From NCBI RefSeq assembly GCF_018130245.1, contig NZ_JAFCKP010000031.1:1-37192 (forward strand): a stretch of 37,192 bases of DNA, in the 5' to 3' direction. The DNA is from Bradyrhizobium sp. SZCCT0231 (lineage in GTDB: Bacteria; Pseudomonadota; Alphaproteobacteria; Rhizobiales; Xanthobacteraceae). This document shows positions 8,638 through 17,795 of this stretch, piece after piece; the stretch's first letter is position 1; each line of letters starts with the position of its first letter. Under the pieces are notes generated by a model. That model saw nothing but the letters and a program-made list of their open reading frames with translations. It did no database searches and was not told the origin of the DNA. The position numbers and the translations under genes are program-made.

Positions 8638-8712
8638 GTTTTGCAGAACGCGCGAGCCCGTCGATCAGCCGCCGCAGACGATCCTGCGGCGACCGATGAC
8701 GCCGGTATGATC

Positions 8713-9321
8713 TCAGGCCGCGTGCAGGCTGGTGGCGGCCTGAAGCGCGCCCGCAAGTGCTTTCTCGCGGTGATCCGGTCCGACCTGGATGCCGTCGGCG
8801 ATGATGAACTCGGCATTGTGGATGCCCATGAACCCGAACACACCGCGCAGATAGCTTTCGAGGTGTTCCAGCGCTGCGGCGGGTGTGCCCGCGCCGTAAT
8901 AGCCGCCGCGCGAGATCGCGACGATCACGCGCTTGCCGCCGGCGAGCCCCTCCGGCCCGGCCGCGCCATACTTAAAAGTCTTCCCCGCCACCAGGATGCG
9001 GTCGATCCAGGCCTTGAGCTGGCTGGGAATGGTGAAGTTGTACATGGGCGCGCCGATGACGACGATGTCGGCGGCCAGGAACTCCTCCAGCGCGGCGGCG
9101 CTTGCGGCGAGGTCGGGCCCGAGTTCCGCCGGCGCCGGGGCGCCTTGCGCGGCCGCGAGATGCGAGCCGGAGAGATGGGCGAGCGGGGTCTGGCTCAGGT
9201 CGCGATAGACGACCTCGAGCGAGGGCGTGGCCTGCTTGAGGCGGTCGACGATGGCGGCGGAAACCTGCCGGCTGACGGAGTGGGGGCCGAGCACGCTGGA
9301 GTCGATATGGAGCAGTTTCAT
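8713..9321 (-). CDS. azoR: FMN-dependent NADH-azoreductase
   Basis: The 202-residue flavodoxin-like quinone/azo reductase uses NAD(P)H for two-electron reduction of quinones and azo compounds, lowering quinone stress. Family motifs are the N-terminal LHIDSSVLG phosphate-binding loop, [19 protein letters not shown] for FMN contact, and SRGGYYG near residue 139. Length matches E. coli AzoR (about 200). The gene is divergent from a second HxlR-family regulator at 9405, an arrangement repeatedly seen for quinone-responsive azoreductases, so regulation by that protein is likely. Confidence 0.93.
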   Translation of the reverse strand: MKLLHIDSSVLGPHSVSRQVSAAIVDRLKQATPSLEVVYRDLSQTPLAHLSGSHLAAAQGAPAPAELGPDLAASAAALEEFLAADIVVIGAPMYNFTIPSQLKAWIDRILVAGKTFKYGAAGPEGLAGGKRVIVAISRGGYYGAGTPAAALEHLESYLRGVFGFMGIHNAEFIIADGIQVGPDHREKALAGALQAATSLHAA

Positions 9322-9344
9322 GTGGGGTCACCCTGGTATAAGTT

Positions 9345-9360
9345 TGTAACCAGCGCTACA
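9345..9360. promoter_or_regulatory. Candidate operator between azoR and HxlR
   Basis: Imperfect palindrome TGTAAC-N4-GCTACA (five of six positions match in each arm) in the 83-base divergent gap. It is placed where a repressor could block both genes. Weaker than the site at 7493. Confidence 0.35.
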
Positions 9361-9404
9361 TGAGTGACTGTCGAAATCCCCGCAAGAACGCACTTTTTTG
9401 AGCC

Positions 9405-9836
9405 ATGGGCACATTATTGGAACCTGAGAACACCGAATTGCCTGCCTGTTACGAGCGGCCCGACTTGCCTGCGCGGCCGGATCCCAACCATGCGGACTGC
9501 CGCGGGGTCGCCTCCGTGCTGTCCCGCGTCGGCGACAAATGGAGCGTGTTCGTCATCATGATGCTGAGCGACGGGCCGAAGCGCTTCAACGAGCTCAAGC
9601 GCATGATCAACGGCATCTCGCAGCGCATGCTGACCCTGACGCTGCGCGGCCTCGAGCGTGACGGCCTCGTCACGCGCACGATCTTCCCGACCATTCCGCC
9701 GCGGGTGGACTATGAGCTGACCGATCTCGGCCGCGGCCTGTCGCGGCCCGTCGAGGCGCTCGGCAAATGGGCGAAGGAGCATCTGGATCAGATCGAGGCC
9801 GCGCGCACGAAGTTCGACCAGCGTAACGAGGGTTAG
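9405..9836 (+). CDS. HxlR-family transcriptional regulator (second copy)
   Basis: The 143-residue protein has the winged-helix core VGDKWSVFVIMMLSDGPKRF and ISQRMLTLTLRGLERDGLV, characteristic of HxlR. Two cysteines lie before the domain (in LPACYERP and HADCRG), one of which corresponds to the usual sensing cysteine. It is divergent from azoR and probably controls it. It differs clearly from the regulator at 6936 and is not a recent duplicate. Confidence 0.93.
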   Translation: MGTLLEPENTELPACYERPDLPARPDPNHADCRGVASVLSRVGDKWSVFVIMMLSDGPKRFNELKRMINGISQRMLTLTLRGLERDGLVTRTIFPTIPPRVDYELTDLGRGLSRPVEALGKWAKEHLDQIEAARTKFDQRNEG

Positions 9837-9859
9837 CGTTGCGACTCGACAGTTCACGC

Positions 9860-9968
9860 CGTTATTCCGGGGCCCGAGCGAAGCGAGGGAGCCCGGAATC
9901 CATTTAGCCGCAGACCAGGTGGACGAATGGATTCCGGGTTCGGCTCTTCGAGCCGCCCCGGAATGACG
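9860..9968. repeat. Palindromic intergenic repeat
   Basis: Ends CGTTATTCCGGGGC and GCCCCGGAATGACG are complementary with one mismatch, and an inner GGAATCCATT pairs with AATGGATTCC. It sits between the convergent HxlR and dprA genes. The type (TTCCGGG...CCCGGAA) is a well-known dispersed element in Bradyrhizobium-like chromosomes and may serve as a terminator for both genes. Confidence 0.8.
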
Positions 9969-10000
9969 CCTTTCCAGTCAACGACGTCGAAGGCACACCA

Positions 10001-11119
10001 CTACAGCAGCGACACCAGTCCGCCGCCGTGGCGTTCGAGCTTTCCGGCCAGCTCGAGCTCCAGCAGCACGGTGCGCACGATCGCGGGCGAGGCGCCGGAC
10101 ATCCGGACGAGATCGTCGATCGAGATCGGCGCAGGGCCGAGCAGGCCGATGATCTGGTCGCGATCGTGGCCCTGCGGATCGCTCTCGAATGGCTCGCTGT
10201 CGGGCTCGCCCGCGGGGTGCATCAGCGGCCGCTCCATGATCGGCTGCACCGCGTTGATGATGTCGGCAGCTTCCGTGACGAGCGTTGCGCCCTGCTTGAT
10301 CAGGTCGTTGGCACCGGCGGCGCGCGGATCGAGCGGGGAGCCGGGCACCGCGAACACCTCGCGGCCCTGTTCGGCCGCCATGCGCGCGGTGATCAGCGAG
10401 CCCGAGCGGTGTGCCGCTTCCACCACGACGACGCCGAGCGAGGCGCCCGAGATCAGCCGGTTGCGACGGGGAAAGTCGCGGGCGCGCGGCTCGTGGCCGA
10501 GCGGCATTTCGGAGATCGCGGCGCCCGCGTGATCCAGGATCGCGGCGAGCAGGTCGCCATGCTCGGGCGGATAGATGCAGTCATGCCCGCCGGCGAGCAC
10601 GGCAATCGTGCCGCTCTCGATGCTGGTGCGATGCGCGGCCTGGTCGACGCCGCGGGCGAGGCCCGAGATGACGACAAAACCGGCTTCGCCAAGCTCACGC
10701 GCGAGCTGGCCGGCGAATTTCAAGCCGGCGCCGGAGGCGTTGCGCGAGCCGACGATCGCGATCATCGGCCGCATCAGGCTTTTCGTGTCGCCGCGCACGG
10801 CGAGCAGCGGCGGTGCATCATCGATCATCGCCAGCCGTGCCGGATAGCCGTCCTCGCCGGGCGCGAGCCAGGCGATGCCGAACTTGCGGCTTGCGGCGAG
10901 CTCGGCCTTTGCCTCATCCGCACTACAGATGCGCCCCGATCGCTGCGCACCGCCGCGGCGGGCCAGGTCCGGCAAACGCTCCAGCGCCGCGCGCGGGTTG
11001 CCGAAATGATCGACCAGCGAGCGGAAGGTGCGCGGCCCGACATTGTCGGAGCGGATCAGCCGCAGGCGGTCGATCCGCTCAGCCTCGGTCAGCTCCACAC
11101 TCGGATTGATGGCGTCCAC
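10001..11119 (-). CDS. dprA: DNA-processing protein DprA (Smf)
   Basis: DprA loads RecA on incoming single-stranded DNA during natural transformation and is widespread also in non-transforming bacteria. The N-terminal SAM-like region is followed by the Rossmann-type core with [22 protein letters not shown] and [10 protein letters not shown], and a C-terminal winged helix (LIRMSGAS-like segment near the end). A GTG start at 11119 is chosen because AAGGAG lies five bases upstream, giving 372 residues; longer in-frame extensions read into the promoter region and look non-coding. In many Rhizobiales dprA lies next to topA; here about 3.7 kb of other genes separates them. Confidence 0.95.
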   Translation of the reverse strand: MDAINPSVELTEAERIDRLRLIRSDNVGPRTFRSLVDHFGNPRAALERLPDLARRGGAQRSGRICSADEAKAELAASRKFGIAWLAPGEDGYPARLAMIDDAPPLLAVRGDTKSLMRPMIAIVGSRNASGAGLKFAGQLARELGEAGFVVISGLARGVDQAAHRTSIESGTIAVLAGGHDCIYPPEHGDLLAAILDHAGAAISEMPLGHEPRARDFPRRNRLISGASLGVVVVEAAHRSGSLITARMAAEQGREVFAVPGSPLDPRAAGANDLIKQGATLVTEAADIINAVQPIMERPLMHPAGEPDSEPFESDPQGHDRDQIIGLLGPAPISIDDLVRMSGASPAIVRTVLLELELAGKLERHGGGLVSLL

Positions 11120-11234
11120 GGTGTCTCCTTGCAGGGACAGCATGGAACAACCTGAGGGCGTTGCGCAACAGGGACGTGCGCTTGCGCGACCTCGCTGCGA
11201 TGCTAAAAGCGATGGCAATAAAAAGGATTTTGCC

Positions 11235-12479
11235 ATGATCTCACTTGCCGACCTCCAGCGCCGCATCGAAGCGGGAAAGCTTTCGCCAGAGGCCGCCATC
11301 GCCCAATCGCACGCCGCGATCGAGGCCAAGGAGAAGGACGTCCAGGCCTTCGTCCGCCATGACAAGTCGGCTAAGGCGCAAGGCTCCGGGCCGCTGCGCG
11401 GCATTGCCGTCGGCATCAAGGACATCATCGACACCGCTGATATGCCGACCGAGATGGGCTCGGAGATCTATCGCGGCTGGCAGCCGCGCAGCGATGCGCC
11501 GGTCGTGATGATGCTGAAGCGGGCAGGGGCCACCATCATCGGCAAGACCACCACGACCGCGTTCGCCTCGCGCGATCCGACGCCGACGCGCAATCCGCAC
11601 AATACAGGTCATTCGCCGGGCGGCTCCTCCTCGGGCTCGGCCGCGGCTGTCGGCGCCGGCATGATCCCGCTGGCGCTGGGCACCCAGACTGGCGGCTCGG
11701 TGATCCGGCCCGCGGCGTATTGCGGGACGGCCGCGATCAAGCCGTCGTTCCGGATGCTGCCGACGGTTGGCGTGAAGTGCTATTCATGGGCGCTCGACAC
11801 GGTCGGCCTGTTCGGCGCCCGGGCAGAGGATCTTGCGCGTGGTCTGCTGGCGATGACGGGGCGCACGGAGTTCTCCGGCATCACCCCGGCGAAGTCGCCG
11901 CGCATCGGCGTGGTCAGGCAGGAGTTCGCGGGCGCCGTGGAGCCGGCGGCCGAAGAGGGGCTGCAAGCGGTAATCAAGGCGGCGATGCGCGCCGGTGCCA
12001 GCGTGCAGACCATCGATCTGCCCGAGGCGGTGCAGGAGGCCTGGCGCATCCATCCGATCGTCCAGGACTTTGAGGCGCATCGCGCGCTCGCCTGGGAATT
12101 TTCCGAGCGTCACGACGAGATCGCGCCGATGCTGCGCGCCAGTCTCGATGCGACGGTCGGGCTGACGCCGAAGGAATATGACGAGGCGCGCCGCATCAGC
12201 CGTCGCGGTCGGCGCGAGCTCGGTGAATTGTTCGAGGGCATCGACGTGCTGCTGACCTATTCAGCGCCGGGCACGGCGCCGGCCAAGGAGCTCGCGACCA
12301 CCGGCGATCCCCGCTACAACCGGCTCTGGACGCTGATGGGCAATCCTTGCGTCAACGTGCCGGTGCTGAAGGTCGGCGGCCTGCCTGTTGGCGTGCAGGT
12401 GATCGCGCGCTTCGGCAACGATCCGCTCGCACTCGCGACGGCCTGGTTCTTGGAGGAGGCGCTGGCGAAATCAGGCTAG
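11235..12479 (+). CDS. Amidase signature (AS) family amidase
   Basis: The 414-residue hydrolase cleaves a C-N amide bond. The Ser-cisSer-Lys triad is visible: Lys in GIKDIIDTA, the cis-Ser in [13 protein letters not shown] and the nucleophile in [15 protein letters not shown]. The substrate is unknown; it is clearly distinct from GatA at 30220. The ATG at 11235 is preceded by AAGGA, and the longer open frame upstream overlaps the divergent dprA gene. Its last 9 bases overlap the end of the convergent patatin gene. Confidence 0.9.
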   Translation: MISLADLQRRIEAGKLSPEAAIAQSHAAIEAKEKDVQAFVRHDKSAKAQGSGPLRGIAVGIKDIIDTADMPTEMGSEIYRGWQPRSDAPVVMMLKRAGATIIGKTTTTAFASRDPTPTRNPHNTGHSPGGSSSGSAAAVGAGMIPLALGTQTGGSVIRPAAYCGTAAIKPSFRMLPTVGVKCYSWALDTVGLFGARAEDLARGLLAMTGRTEFSGITPAKSPRIGVVRQEFAGAVEPAAEEGLQAVIKAAMRAGASVQTIDLPEAVQEAWRIHPIVQDFEAHRALAWEFSERHDEIAPMLRASLDATVGLTPKEYDEARRISRRGRRELGELFEGIDVLLTYSAPGTAPAKELATTGDPRYNRLWTLMGNPCVNVPVLKVGGLPVGVQVIARFGNDPLALATAWFLEEALAKSG

Positions 12480-13658
12480 CGCGGGTTCGGAAGAAACAAG
12501 GGCCGGAGCGGGCGCTGAGGGCGCTGCGTCGGCTCTTGCACCTTGTCCGAGCCAGCGCTCGGCGGCCTCGCGACCGCTCCGGTGCAGCAGGCGAATGAAG
12601 CCGCGGCCGAGATCGGTCGATGAGCGCTGCGCCAGGCCGTCAACGGTGTCTTCGGCCGCGATCCTGGAGAGCCGCAGCGAGGGCGCGGCATGGGCCTGCG
12701 CCCATTCGATCGCCGCGATCTCGGCATTGAGCGCGGCGTTGGCCGCGATCTGGTCGAGCCTACGGTCGATCGCGGCGAGCGTGATCGGCACATAGCTGTC
12801 GCGCGTCGGCGTCACCTGAACGAGCAGCAGATCGGTCGCCGCGGTTTGCTGCACCAGCCGCAGCAGCGGCGGGTTGCCGCCAAGGCCGCCGTCCCAATAG
12901 GCTTCGCCGTCGATCTCGACCGCACAATGGACCAGCGGCGGGCAGGTCGAGGCCAGCGCGACGTCGGCGGTGATGGCCTCGTTGCCAAAAATCTGCTGCT
13001 GCCCGTCGCGGATCCGCGTCGCCGCGATCAGCAGCTTCGGGCACCGCGCATCGCGCAAGGCGGAAAAGTTGATGTCACGCGAGACCGCCTGCCGCAGCGG
13101 ATCGAGATCGAACGGATCGAACTGGCCGGAGCGCAGCGTCGGGCCGAACGCGACCGAGCTTCCCGCCGGCGAAAAGCCGCCGATCAGCATCAGCGAGCGG
13201 AACGAGGCCTCGTGCATCAGCCGGACCCAGAACCGGCTCAGTCGCGACCGGGCGCCTTCGCGGCCGCCTTCGGCAAGGCCGCAAGCGAGCAGCAGCGCGT
13301 TGATGGCGCCGGCGCTGGCGCCACTGATGGTGTCGATCGCGACATCAGGCTCTTCCAGTAGCCGCTCCAGCACGCCCCAGGTGAAGGCGGCAAAGGTGCC
13401 GCCGCCCTGCAGCGCCAGCGAAAGCTTTCGCGGCGGCCAATGGTCGGAACGCGCCTGCGCGGGCGCGACCGGTGCAGCCTTGGTGACCACGCTATCGAGC
13501 GGAGCGGCGGCTTGCGCGACGGGCTCAGGCGGCGGCGCTGGCCGTGAAACAGGGGCAGGCGCTGGCGCGTCGGACCAGATGCTGGTCGCCGAGAGCAGCC
13601 GGCTTGCCGCGGTGCCGGAAGCACCTCGCGAACCATCCCCGTCATGCGCGCCGATCAT
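12471..13658 (-). CDS. Patatin-like phospholipase family protein
   Basis: The 395-residue serine acyl hydrolase has the oxyanion-hole glycine loop (LALQGGGTFAAFTWG), the nucleophile elbow GASAG and the dyad aspartate in WDGGLGGN. The first 80 or so residues are Ala/Pro-rich and probably disordered. The ATG at 13658 has GAGCGAGAG upstream; an in-frame TTG at 13745 would add 29 unlikely residues. The family hydrolyses phospholipids or other acyl esters, sometimes as secreted toxins, sometimes for polyhydroxybutyrate or lipid turnover; no signal peptide is visible. The next gene leftward in the same orientation is dprA, beyond the convergent amidase. Confidence 0.9.
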   Translation of the reverse strand: MIGAHDGDGSRGASGTAASRLLSATSIWSDAPAPAPVSRPAPPPEPVAQAAAPLDSVVTKAAPVAPAQARSDHWPPRKLSLALQGGGTFAAFTWGVLERLLEEPDVAIDTISGASAGAINALLLACGLAEGGREGARSRLSRFWVRLMHEASFRSLMLIGGFSPAGSSVAFGPTLRSGQFDPFDLDPLRQAVSRDINFSALRDARCPKLLIAATRIRDGQQQIFGNEAITADVALASTCPPLVHCAVEIDGEAYWDGGLGGNPPLLRLVQQTAATDLLLVQVTPTRDSYVPITLAAIDRRLDQIAANAALNAEIAAIEWAQAHAAPSLRLSRIAAEDTVDGLAQRSSTDLGRGFIRLLHRSGREAAERWLGQGARADAAPSAPAPALVSSEPALA

Positions 13659-13882
13659 CTCTCGCTCATTCTGAGCAAACCGCGTAACGCCGTTTCCTGT
13701 GTCAGGATGACAGGCATGGAACCCGTTCGCTACTGTCTGCCTCAACTGCTGCGAAGGTTGCGAACAGGATTTGGCAGATAATGCGGAAAGGGTGCGGCGA
13801 TATCAGTACTTTTTCCGGCTTCAGATTCTTGCTTGACGCGTTTTCTTGACGCGCACCGGCATCCACTTCGCTCGAAAACGCT

Positions 13883-14479
13883 CTAGGCCTTCTCGCCGAT
13901 CCGGCTTTCCTTGCCGGCTTGCAAGCGCTTGATGTTCTCGCGATGCGCGTAGAACAAGAGCAGCGTCAGCACTGCTGCCAGTGCGGACAATGCGAGGTGA
14001 CCGAACCACCACAGGAATATCGGCGTGATGAAGGCCGCCACCAGCGCCGAGAGCGAGGAGTAGCGGGTGGTGAAGGCGGTGGCCAGCCAGAGCAGGCAGA
14101 ACACGACGGCGCCCGGCCAGAACAGCCCGAGCAGGATGCCGATATAGACCGCCACGCCCTTGCCGCCCCTGAACTTCAGCCAGACCGGGAAGAGATGGCC
14201 GAGGAAAGCGCCGAGCCCGGCCACCATGGCGGCATTGGGGCCTGCGATGTAGCCGGCGATCACGACGGCCACGGTGCCCTTGAGCGCGTCGAACAGCAGG
14301 GTGCCCGCGGCAAGGCTCTTGCGCCCCGTCCGCAGCACATTGGTTGCGCCGATGCTGCCGGAGCCGATCGAGCGGATATCCTGCGTGCCCGCGAGCCTGG
14401 TCAGAACCAGCCCGAATGGAATCGAGCCGAGGAGATAGCCGATGACGAAGGCCACCGGCAAATATGCTTCAAGCCCCAT
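13883..14479 (-). CDS. plsY: Acyl-phosphate:glycerol-3-phosphate acyltransferase PlsY
   Basis: The integral membrane enzyme makes lysophosphatidate from acyl-phosphate and glycerol-3-phosphate, the first step of phospholipid synthesis. Its 198 residues have five hydrophobic segments and the three conserved cytoplasmic motifs: GSIPFG near residue 18, [12 protein letters not shown] (about 39-50) and KFRGGKGVA (about 102-110). It is 47 bases behind pyrC in the same orientation and probably co-transcribed with the pyrimidine genes, as in related Rhizobiales. Confidence 0.97.
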   Translation of the reverse strand: MGLEAYLPVAFVIGYLLGSIPFGLVLTRLAGTQDIRSIGSGSIGATNVLRTGRKSLAAGTLLFDALKGTVAVVIAGYIAGPNAAMVAGLGAFLGHLFPVWLKFRGGKGVAVYIGILLGLFWPGAVVFCLLWLATAFTTRYSSLSALVAAFITPIFLWWFGHLALSALAAVLTLLLFYAHRENIKRLQAGKESRIGEKA

Positions 14480-14526
14480 GGCGGCAGCTCCAAAGGCCCA
14501 TTCTCCGCGTCGAACGAACGCTCACG

Positions 14527-15837
14527 TCAGACATGCTCATACACCGTCCGCCCGCCGACAATCGTGCGCACCACGCGGCCTGTAAAGCGGGCCTCGTCGA
14601 ACGGAGTGTTCTTGCAGGGCGATTTGAGATCGGCGGGATCGACCACCCAGGGCGTATCGGGGTCGATCACGATGACATCGGCCGGGCTGCCGGCGCGCAG
14701 GGTTCCGCCTGATAGCCCGAGCAGCTCGGCCGGCCGGGTCGACATCGCGCGGATCAGCGTCTTCAGCTCCATCTCGCCATTATGCACCAGCCGCAAGCCG
14801 GCCGGCAGCATGGTCTCGAGGCCGACGGCGCCGGGAGCGGCTTCCGCGAACGGCAGACGCTTGACCTCGACGTCCTGCGGATTGTGGTCGGACATGATGA
14901 CGTCGAGCAGGCCGGAGGCGAGCGCCGCCACCAGCGCGCGGCGGTCGTCCTCGGTGCGCAGCGGCGGCGACAGCTTCAGGAACGAACGGTAAGGGCCGAT
15001 GTCGTTCTCGTTCAGCGCCAGATGGTTGATCGAGACCGAGGCGCTGACCGTGAGCCCGGCGTCGCGGGCGCGCTGGAGGATGTCGAGGGAATCGATGCAG
15101 GTCAGCGAAGCCGCGTGATACCGGCCGCCGGTGAGGGCGACGAGGCGCAGATCGCGCTCCAGCATGACGGCTTCGGCGGCGTTCGGGATGCCCATCAGGC
15201 CGAGCCGGGTCGCGAACTCGCCCTCGTTCATCACGCCTTCGCCGACCAGGTTGGGGTCCTCGGTGTGATGCACGATCAGCGCGTCGAAGTCGCGGGCATA
15301 GGTCAGCGCGCGGCGCATCACCTGGGCGTTGGTCACGCTCTTGTCGCCGTCGCTGAAGGCGACTGCGCCGGCCGCCTTCAGGAGGCCGAACTCGGTCATC
15401 TCCTCGCCATGCATGCCCTTGGTCAGCGCCGCCATCGGCTGGATGTTGACGATCGCGGTGTCGCGGGCGCGGCGCATCACGAAGTCGACCGTCGCCGAGT
15501 TATCGATCACCGGAGAAGTATCGGGCTGGCAGATGATGGTGGTGATGCCGCCGGTCGCGGCGGCCTGGCTCGCCGAGGCAAAGGTCTCGCGGTGGCTGAG
15601 GCCGGGCTCGCCGACGAAGGCGCGCATGTCGATCAGGCCCGGCGCCACGATCTTGCCGGAGCAGTTGACGATGTCGGTGCCCTCGGGCACCCCGGCCGCG
15701 CCAATGCCGCGGCGGGTCTCGCGGATGGTGCCGTCGGCAATGAGAACGTCGGCGACACCATCGAAATCCCTGGAGGGATCGACGACGCGGGCGTTGGCGA
15801 GCAGGATGGGGCGGCGGTCGATCAACATCGGCATCAC
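14527..15837 (-). CDS. pyrC: Dihydroorotase-like protein, class I, lacking the HxH motif
   Basis: The protein has about 434 residues of amidohydrolase fold. Where active class I dihydroorotases have GLIDMHVHLREPG, this one reads [13 protein letters not shown], so both histidines of the binuclear metal site are replaced. Other landmarks remain: [20 protein letters not shown] and MSDHNPQD. The pattern matches the non-catalytic PyrC' partners that assemble with aspartate transcarbamoylase in pseudomonads and are common in alphaproteobacteria; an active dihydroorotase would then be encoded elsewhere. The start is uncertain among GTG 15837, ATG 15834 and ATG 15828; all overlap or abut the pyrB stop. 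Confidence 0.93.
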   Translation of the reverse strand: MMPMLIDRRPILLANARVVDPSRDFDGVADVLIADGTIRETRRGIGAAGVPEGTDIVNCSGKIVAPGLIDMRAFVGEPGLSHRETFASASQAAATGGITTIICQPDTSPVIDNSATVDFVMRRARDTAIVNIQPMAALTKGMHGEEMTEFGLLKAAGAVAFSDGDKSVTNAQVMRRALTYARDFDALIVHHTEDPNLVGEGVMNEGEFATRLGLMGIPNAAEAVMLERDLRLVALTGGRYHAASLTCIDSLDILQRARDAGLTVSASVSINHLALNENDIGPYRSFLKLSPPLRTEDDRRALVAALASGLLDVIMSDHNPQDVEVKRLPFAEAAPGAVGLETMLPAGLRLVHNGEMELKTLIRAMSTRPAELLGLSGGTLRAGSPADVIVIDPDTPWVVDPADLKSPCKNTPFDEARFTGRVVRTIVGGRTVYEHV

Positions 15838-16781
15838 GCGTTCGGCAGGTTACGGGCGAGCGCTTCCAGCACGGCCATGCGCACGGCGACGCCCATCTCC
15901 ACCTGTTCGCGGATCAGGGACTGCGCGCCGTCGGCCACGATCGAGTCGATCTCCACGCCGCGGTTCATGGGGCCTGGATGCATCACGAGCGCATCCGGCT
16001 TGGCGTAGGCGAGCTTCTTCTGGTCGAGCCCGAAATAATGGAAATATTCCGATGACGATGGCACGAAGGAGCCGTTCATGCGCTCGCGCTGCAACCGCAG
16101 CATCATGACGATGTCGGCGCCTTCGAGACCCTCGCGCATGTCGCGCGCGACCTCGACGCCCATCCGCTCGATGCCCGTTGGCAGCAGCGTGGAGGGGCCG
16201 ACGACGCGGACGCGGGCGCCCATGGTGTTGAGCAGGATGATGTTGGAGCGGGCGACGCGCGAATGCAGCACGTCGCCGCAGATCGCGACCACGAGGCCCT
16301 CGATCCGGCCCTTGTTGCGGCGGATGGTGAGCGCATCCAGCAGCGCCTGGGTCGGATGCTCATGCGCGCCGTCGCCGGCATTGATCACGGAACCGTCAAC
16401 CTTGCGCGCCAGCAGTTCCACCGCGCCCGAGGCGTGATGGCGCACCACCAGGATATCAGGGTGCATCGCGTTCAGCGTCACGGCGGTGTCGATCAGGGTC
16501 TCGCCCTTGCGGATCGAGGACGAGGACACCGACATGTTCATGACGTCGGCACCGAGCCGCTTGCCGGCGAGCTCGAACGAGGATTGGGTCCGGGTGGAGG
16601 CCTCGAAGAAGAGGTTCACCTGCGTCCGTCCCCGCAGGACAGTGCGCTTCTTGTCAACCTGGCGGTTGAGCTCGACATATTCTTCGGACAGGTCGAGGAG
16701 GCCGCTGATGTCGGCCGCGGAAAGGCCCTCGATGCCCAGCAAATGCCGGTGGCCGAGGACGAAGGTCGATTTCGATGTCAT
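15834..16781 (-). CDS. pyrB: Aspartate carbamoyltransferase catalytic subunit
   Basis: The enzyme joins carbamoyl phosphate and aspartate in pyrimidine synthesis. Its 315 residues carry the carbamoyl-phosphate loop [13 protein letters not shown], the [11 protein letters not shown] motif and HPGPMNRG near the C-terminus. Length fits the family when starting at the ATG at 16781; an in-frame extension to 17144 reads through the promoter and a repeat. It overlaps pyrC by four bases, implying coupled translation, consistent with a PyrB-PyrC' complex. No Shine-Dalgarno precedes the ATG. Confidence 0.97.
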   Translation of the reverse strand: MTSKSTFVLGHRHLLGIEGLSAADISGLLDLSEEYVELNRQVDKKRTVLRGRTQVNLFFEASTRTQSSFELAGKRLGADVMNMSVSSSSIRKGETLIDTAVTLNAMHPDILVVRHHASGAVELLARKVDGSVINAGDGAHEHPTQALLDALTIRRNKGRIEGLVVAICGDVLHSRVARSNIILLNTMGARVRVVGPSTLLPTGIERMGVEVARDMREGLEGADIVMMLRLQRERMNGSFVPSSSEYFHYFGLDQKKLAYAKPDALVMHPGPMNRGVEIDSIVADGAQSLIREQVEMGVAVRMAVLEALARNLPNA

Positions 16782-16791
16782 TAAAGGCAGA

Positions 16792-16820
16792 GCTATAGGG
16801 GGGGATGGCGGGGGGAGCAA
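16792..16820 (-). promoter_or_regulatory. Candidate pyrB promoter giving a near-leaderless mRNA
   Basis: On the minus strand TTGCTC (forward 16815-16820) and TATAGC (forward 16792-16797) are 17 bases apart. Only 10 bases separate the -10 from the pyrB ATG, so the transcript would start about four bases before the start codon. The spacer is almost all C with two runs of five or more. Confidence 0.4.
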
Positions 16821-16898
16821 GGGGCAAACGGCGGGAGGCGAGTTATCCCCTGATCTGTCCGTTTGGTCGCTGTGGCGTGGCCTGTCCCTACGTTCTCC

Positions 16899-17010
16899 CG
16901 TCATGCCCGGGCTTGTCCCGGGCATCCACGATCTTCTATCGCATTTGACGCAAAAGAACGTGGATGGCCGGGCCTTCGGCCGCGCAGGCGGGACAAGCCC
17001 GGCCATGACG
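16899..17010. repeat. Palindromic intergenic repeat
   Basis: Ends CGTCATGCCCGGGC and GCCCGGCCATGACG are nearly complementary; inner blocks ATCCACG and CGTGGAT also pair. The CCCGGGC...GCCCGG type is frequent in Bradyrhizobium-like intergenic DNA. It occupies the divergent gap between pyrB and the dipeptidase gene and ends only 15 bases before the latter's start codon. Confidence 0.8.
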
Positions 17011-17025
17011 GTCGGAGGCCATAGC

Positions 17026-17775
17026 GTGAGATCACTTCTGATTGCGACTGTCGTGATGGCTATCGTTTCGCCTTCCCACGCCGAACCTCTCCCCGGCGGC
17101 TTCGTGTACCTGCGCGACATCGATCCCAGCATCATCCAGGACATCCGCTACGCCACATCGAACAATTTCGTCGGCCGTCCGCTTGCCGGCTACGGCGCCG
17201 GCGAATGCGTGGTGAAGCGCGAGGTGGGGCTGCGGCTGAAGGCGGTCCAGGAGGAGCTGGCCGCACAGAGCCTGTCGCTGAAAATGTTCGACTGCTACCG
17301 GCCGGCGCGGGCCTCGATTGATATGGTGAGGTGGTCGCAGAACGGTCATGAGACGGCGGCCGAGCGGCGCTACAACCCGAAGATCCCGAAGACCGAGCTG
17401 TTCCGCCTCGGCTACATTGCGAGCCGCTCGCAGCATTCCACGGGTGCAGCGCTCGATCTCACTTTGGTCGATCTCAAAGCCGATAATTCCGCCAAATACG
17501 ACCCGACAAAAACCTATGCCGATTGCACGGCGCCGGTCGAGGCGCGGGCGCCGGAGGGCAGTGTCGACATGGGCACCGGCTACGACTGTACCGACGCGAA
17601 GGGGCATACCGCGGCAACCTCGATCAATCCGGAGCAGCGCGCCTGGCGCAAGCGGCTGGTGGCTGCGATGGCCAGGCAAGGCTTTGTGAACTATTCGAAG
17701 GAGTGGTGGCATTTTTCCCTGCCGGGGGCGGGCGGGGCAGCCTATGATTTCCCGATCCAGCCGCGCCGGAACTGA
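17026..17775 (+). CDS. Secreted D-alanyl-D-alanine dipeptidase (VanX/M15D type)
   Basis: The 249-residue zinc peptidase of family M15D hydrolyses D-Ala-D-Ala, here probably for peptidoglycan recycling. A signal peptide ends near SPSHA at residue 19. Zinc ligands and catalytic residues lie in [12 protein letters not shown] (His and Asp) and EWWHF (Glu and His). The GTG at 17026 is chosen for the GGAGG seven bases upstream; an in-frame ATG at 17005 falls inside the palindromic repeat. It leads a tight rightward run with aidB and two CPBP genes (gaps of 20, 22 and 7 bases). No vanA/vanH-like genes are near, so glycopeptide resistance is unlikely. Confidence 0.9.
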   Translation: MRSLLIATVVMAIVSPSHAEPLPGGFVYLRDIDPSIIQDIRYATSNNFVGRPLAGYGAGECVVKREVGLRLKAVQEELAAQSLSLKMFDCYRPARASIDMVRWSQNGHETAAERRYNPKIPKTELFRLGYIASRSQHSTGAALDLTLVDLKADNSAKYDPTKTYADCTAPVEARAPEGSVDMGTGYDCTDAKGHTAATSINPEQRAWRKRLVAAMARQGFVNYSKEWWHFSLPGAGGAAYDFPIQPRRN

Positions 17776-17795
17776 TTACGCGCCGAGGAAACCTG

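Noticed and set aside
17026-17775. VanX-type dipeptidase as part of a glycopeptide resistance cluster
   Set aside because: No vanA- or vanH-like ligase or dehydrogenase and no VanRS-like pair nearby; the signal peptide points to a periplasmic enzyme, whereas resistance VanX is cytosolic.
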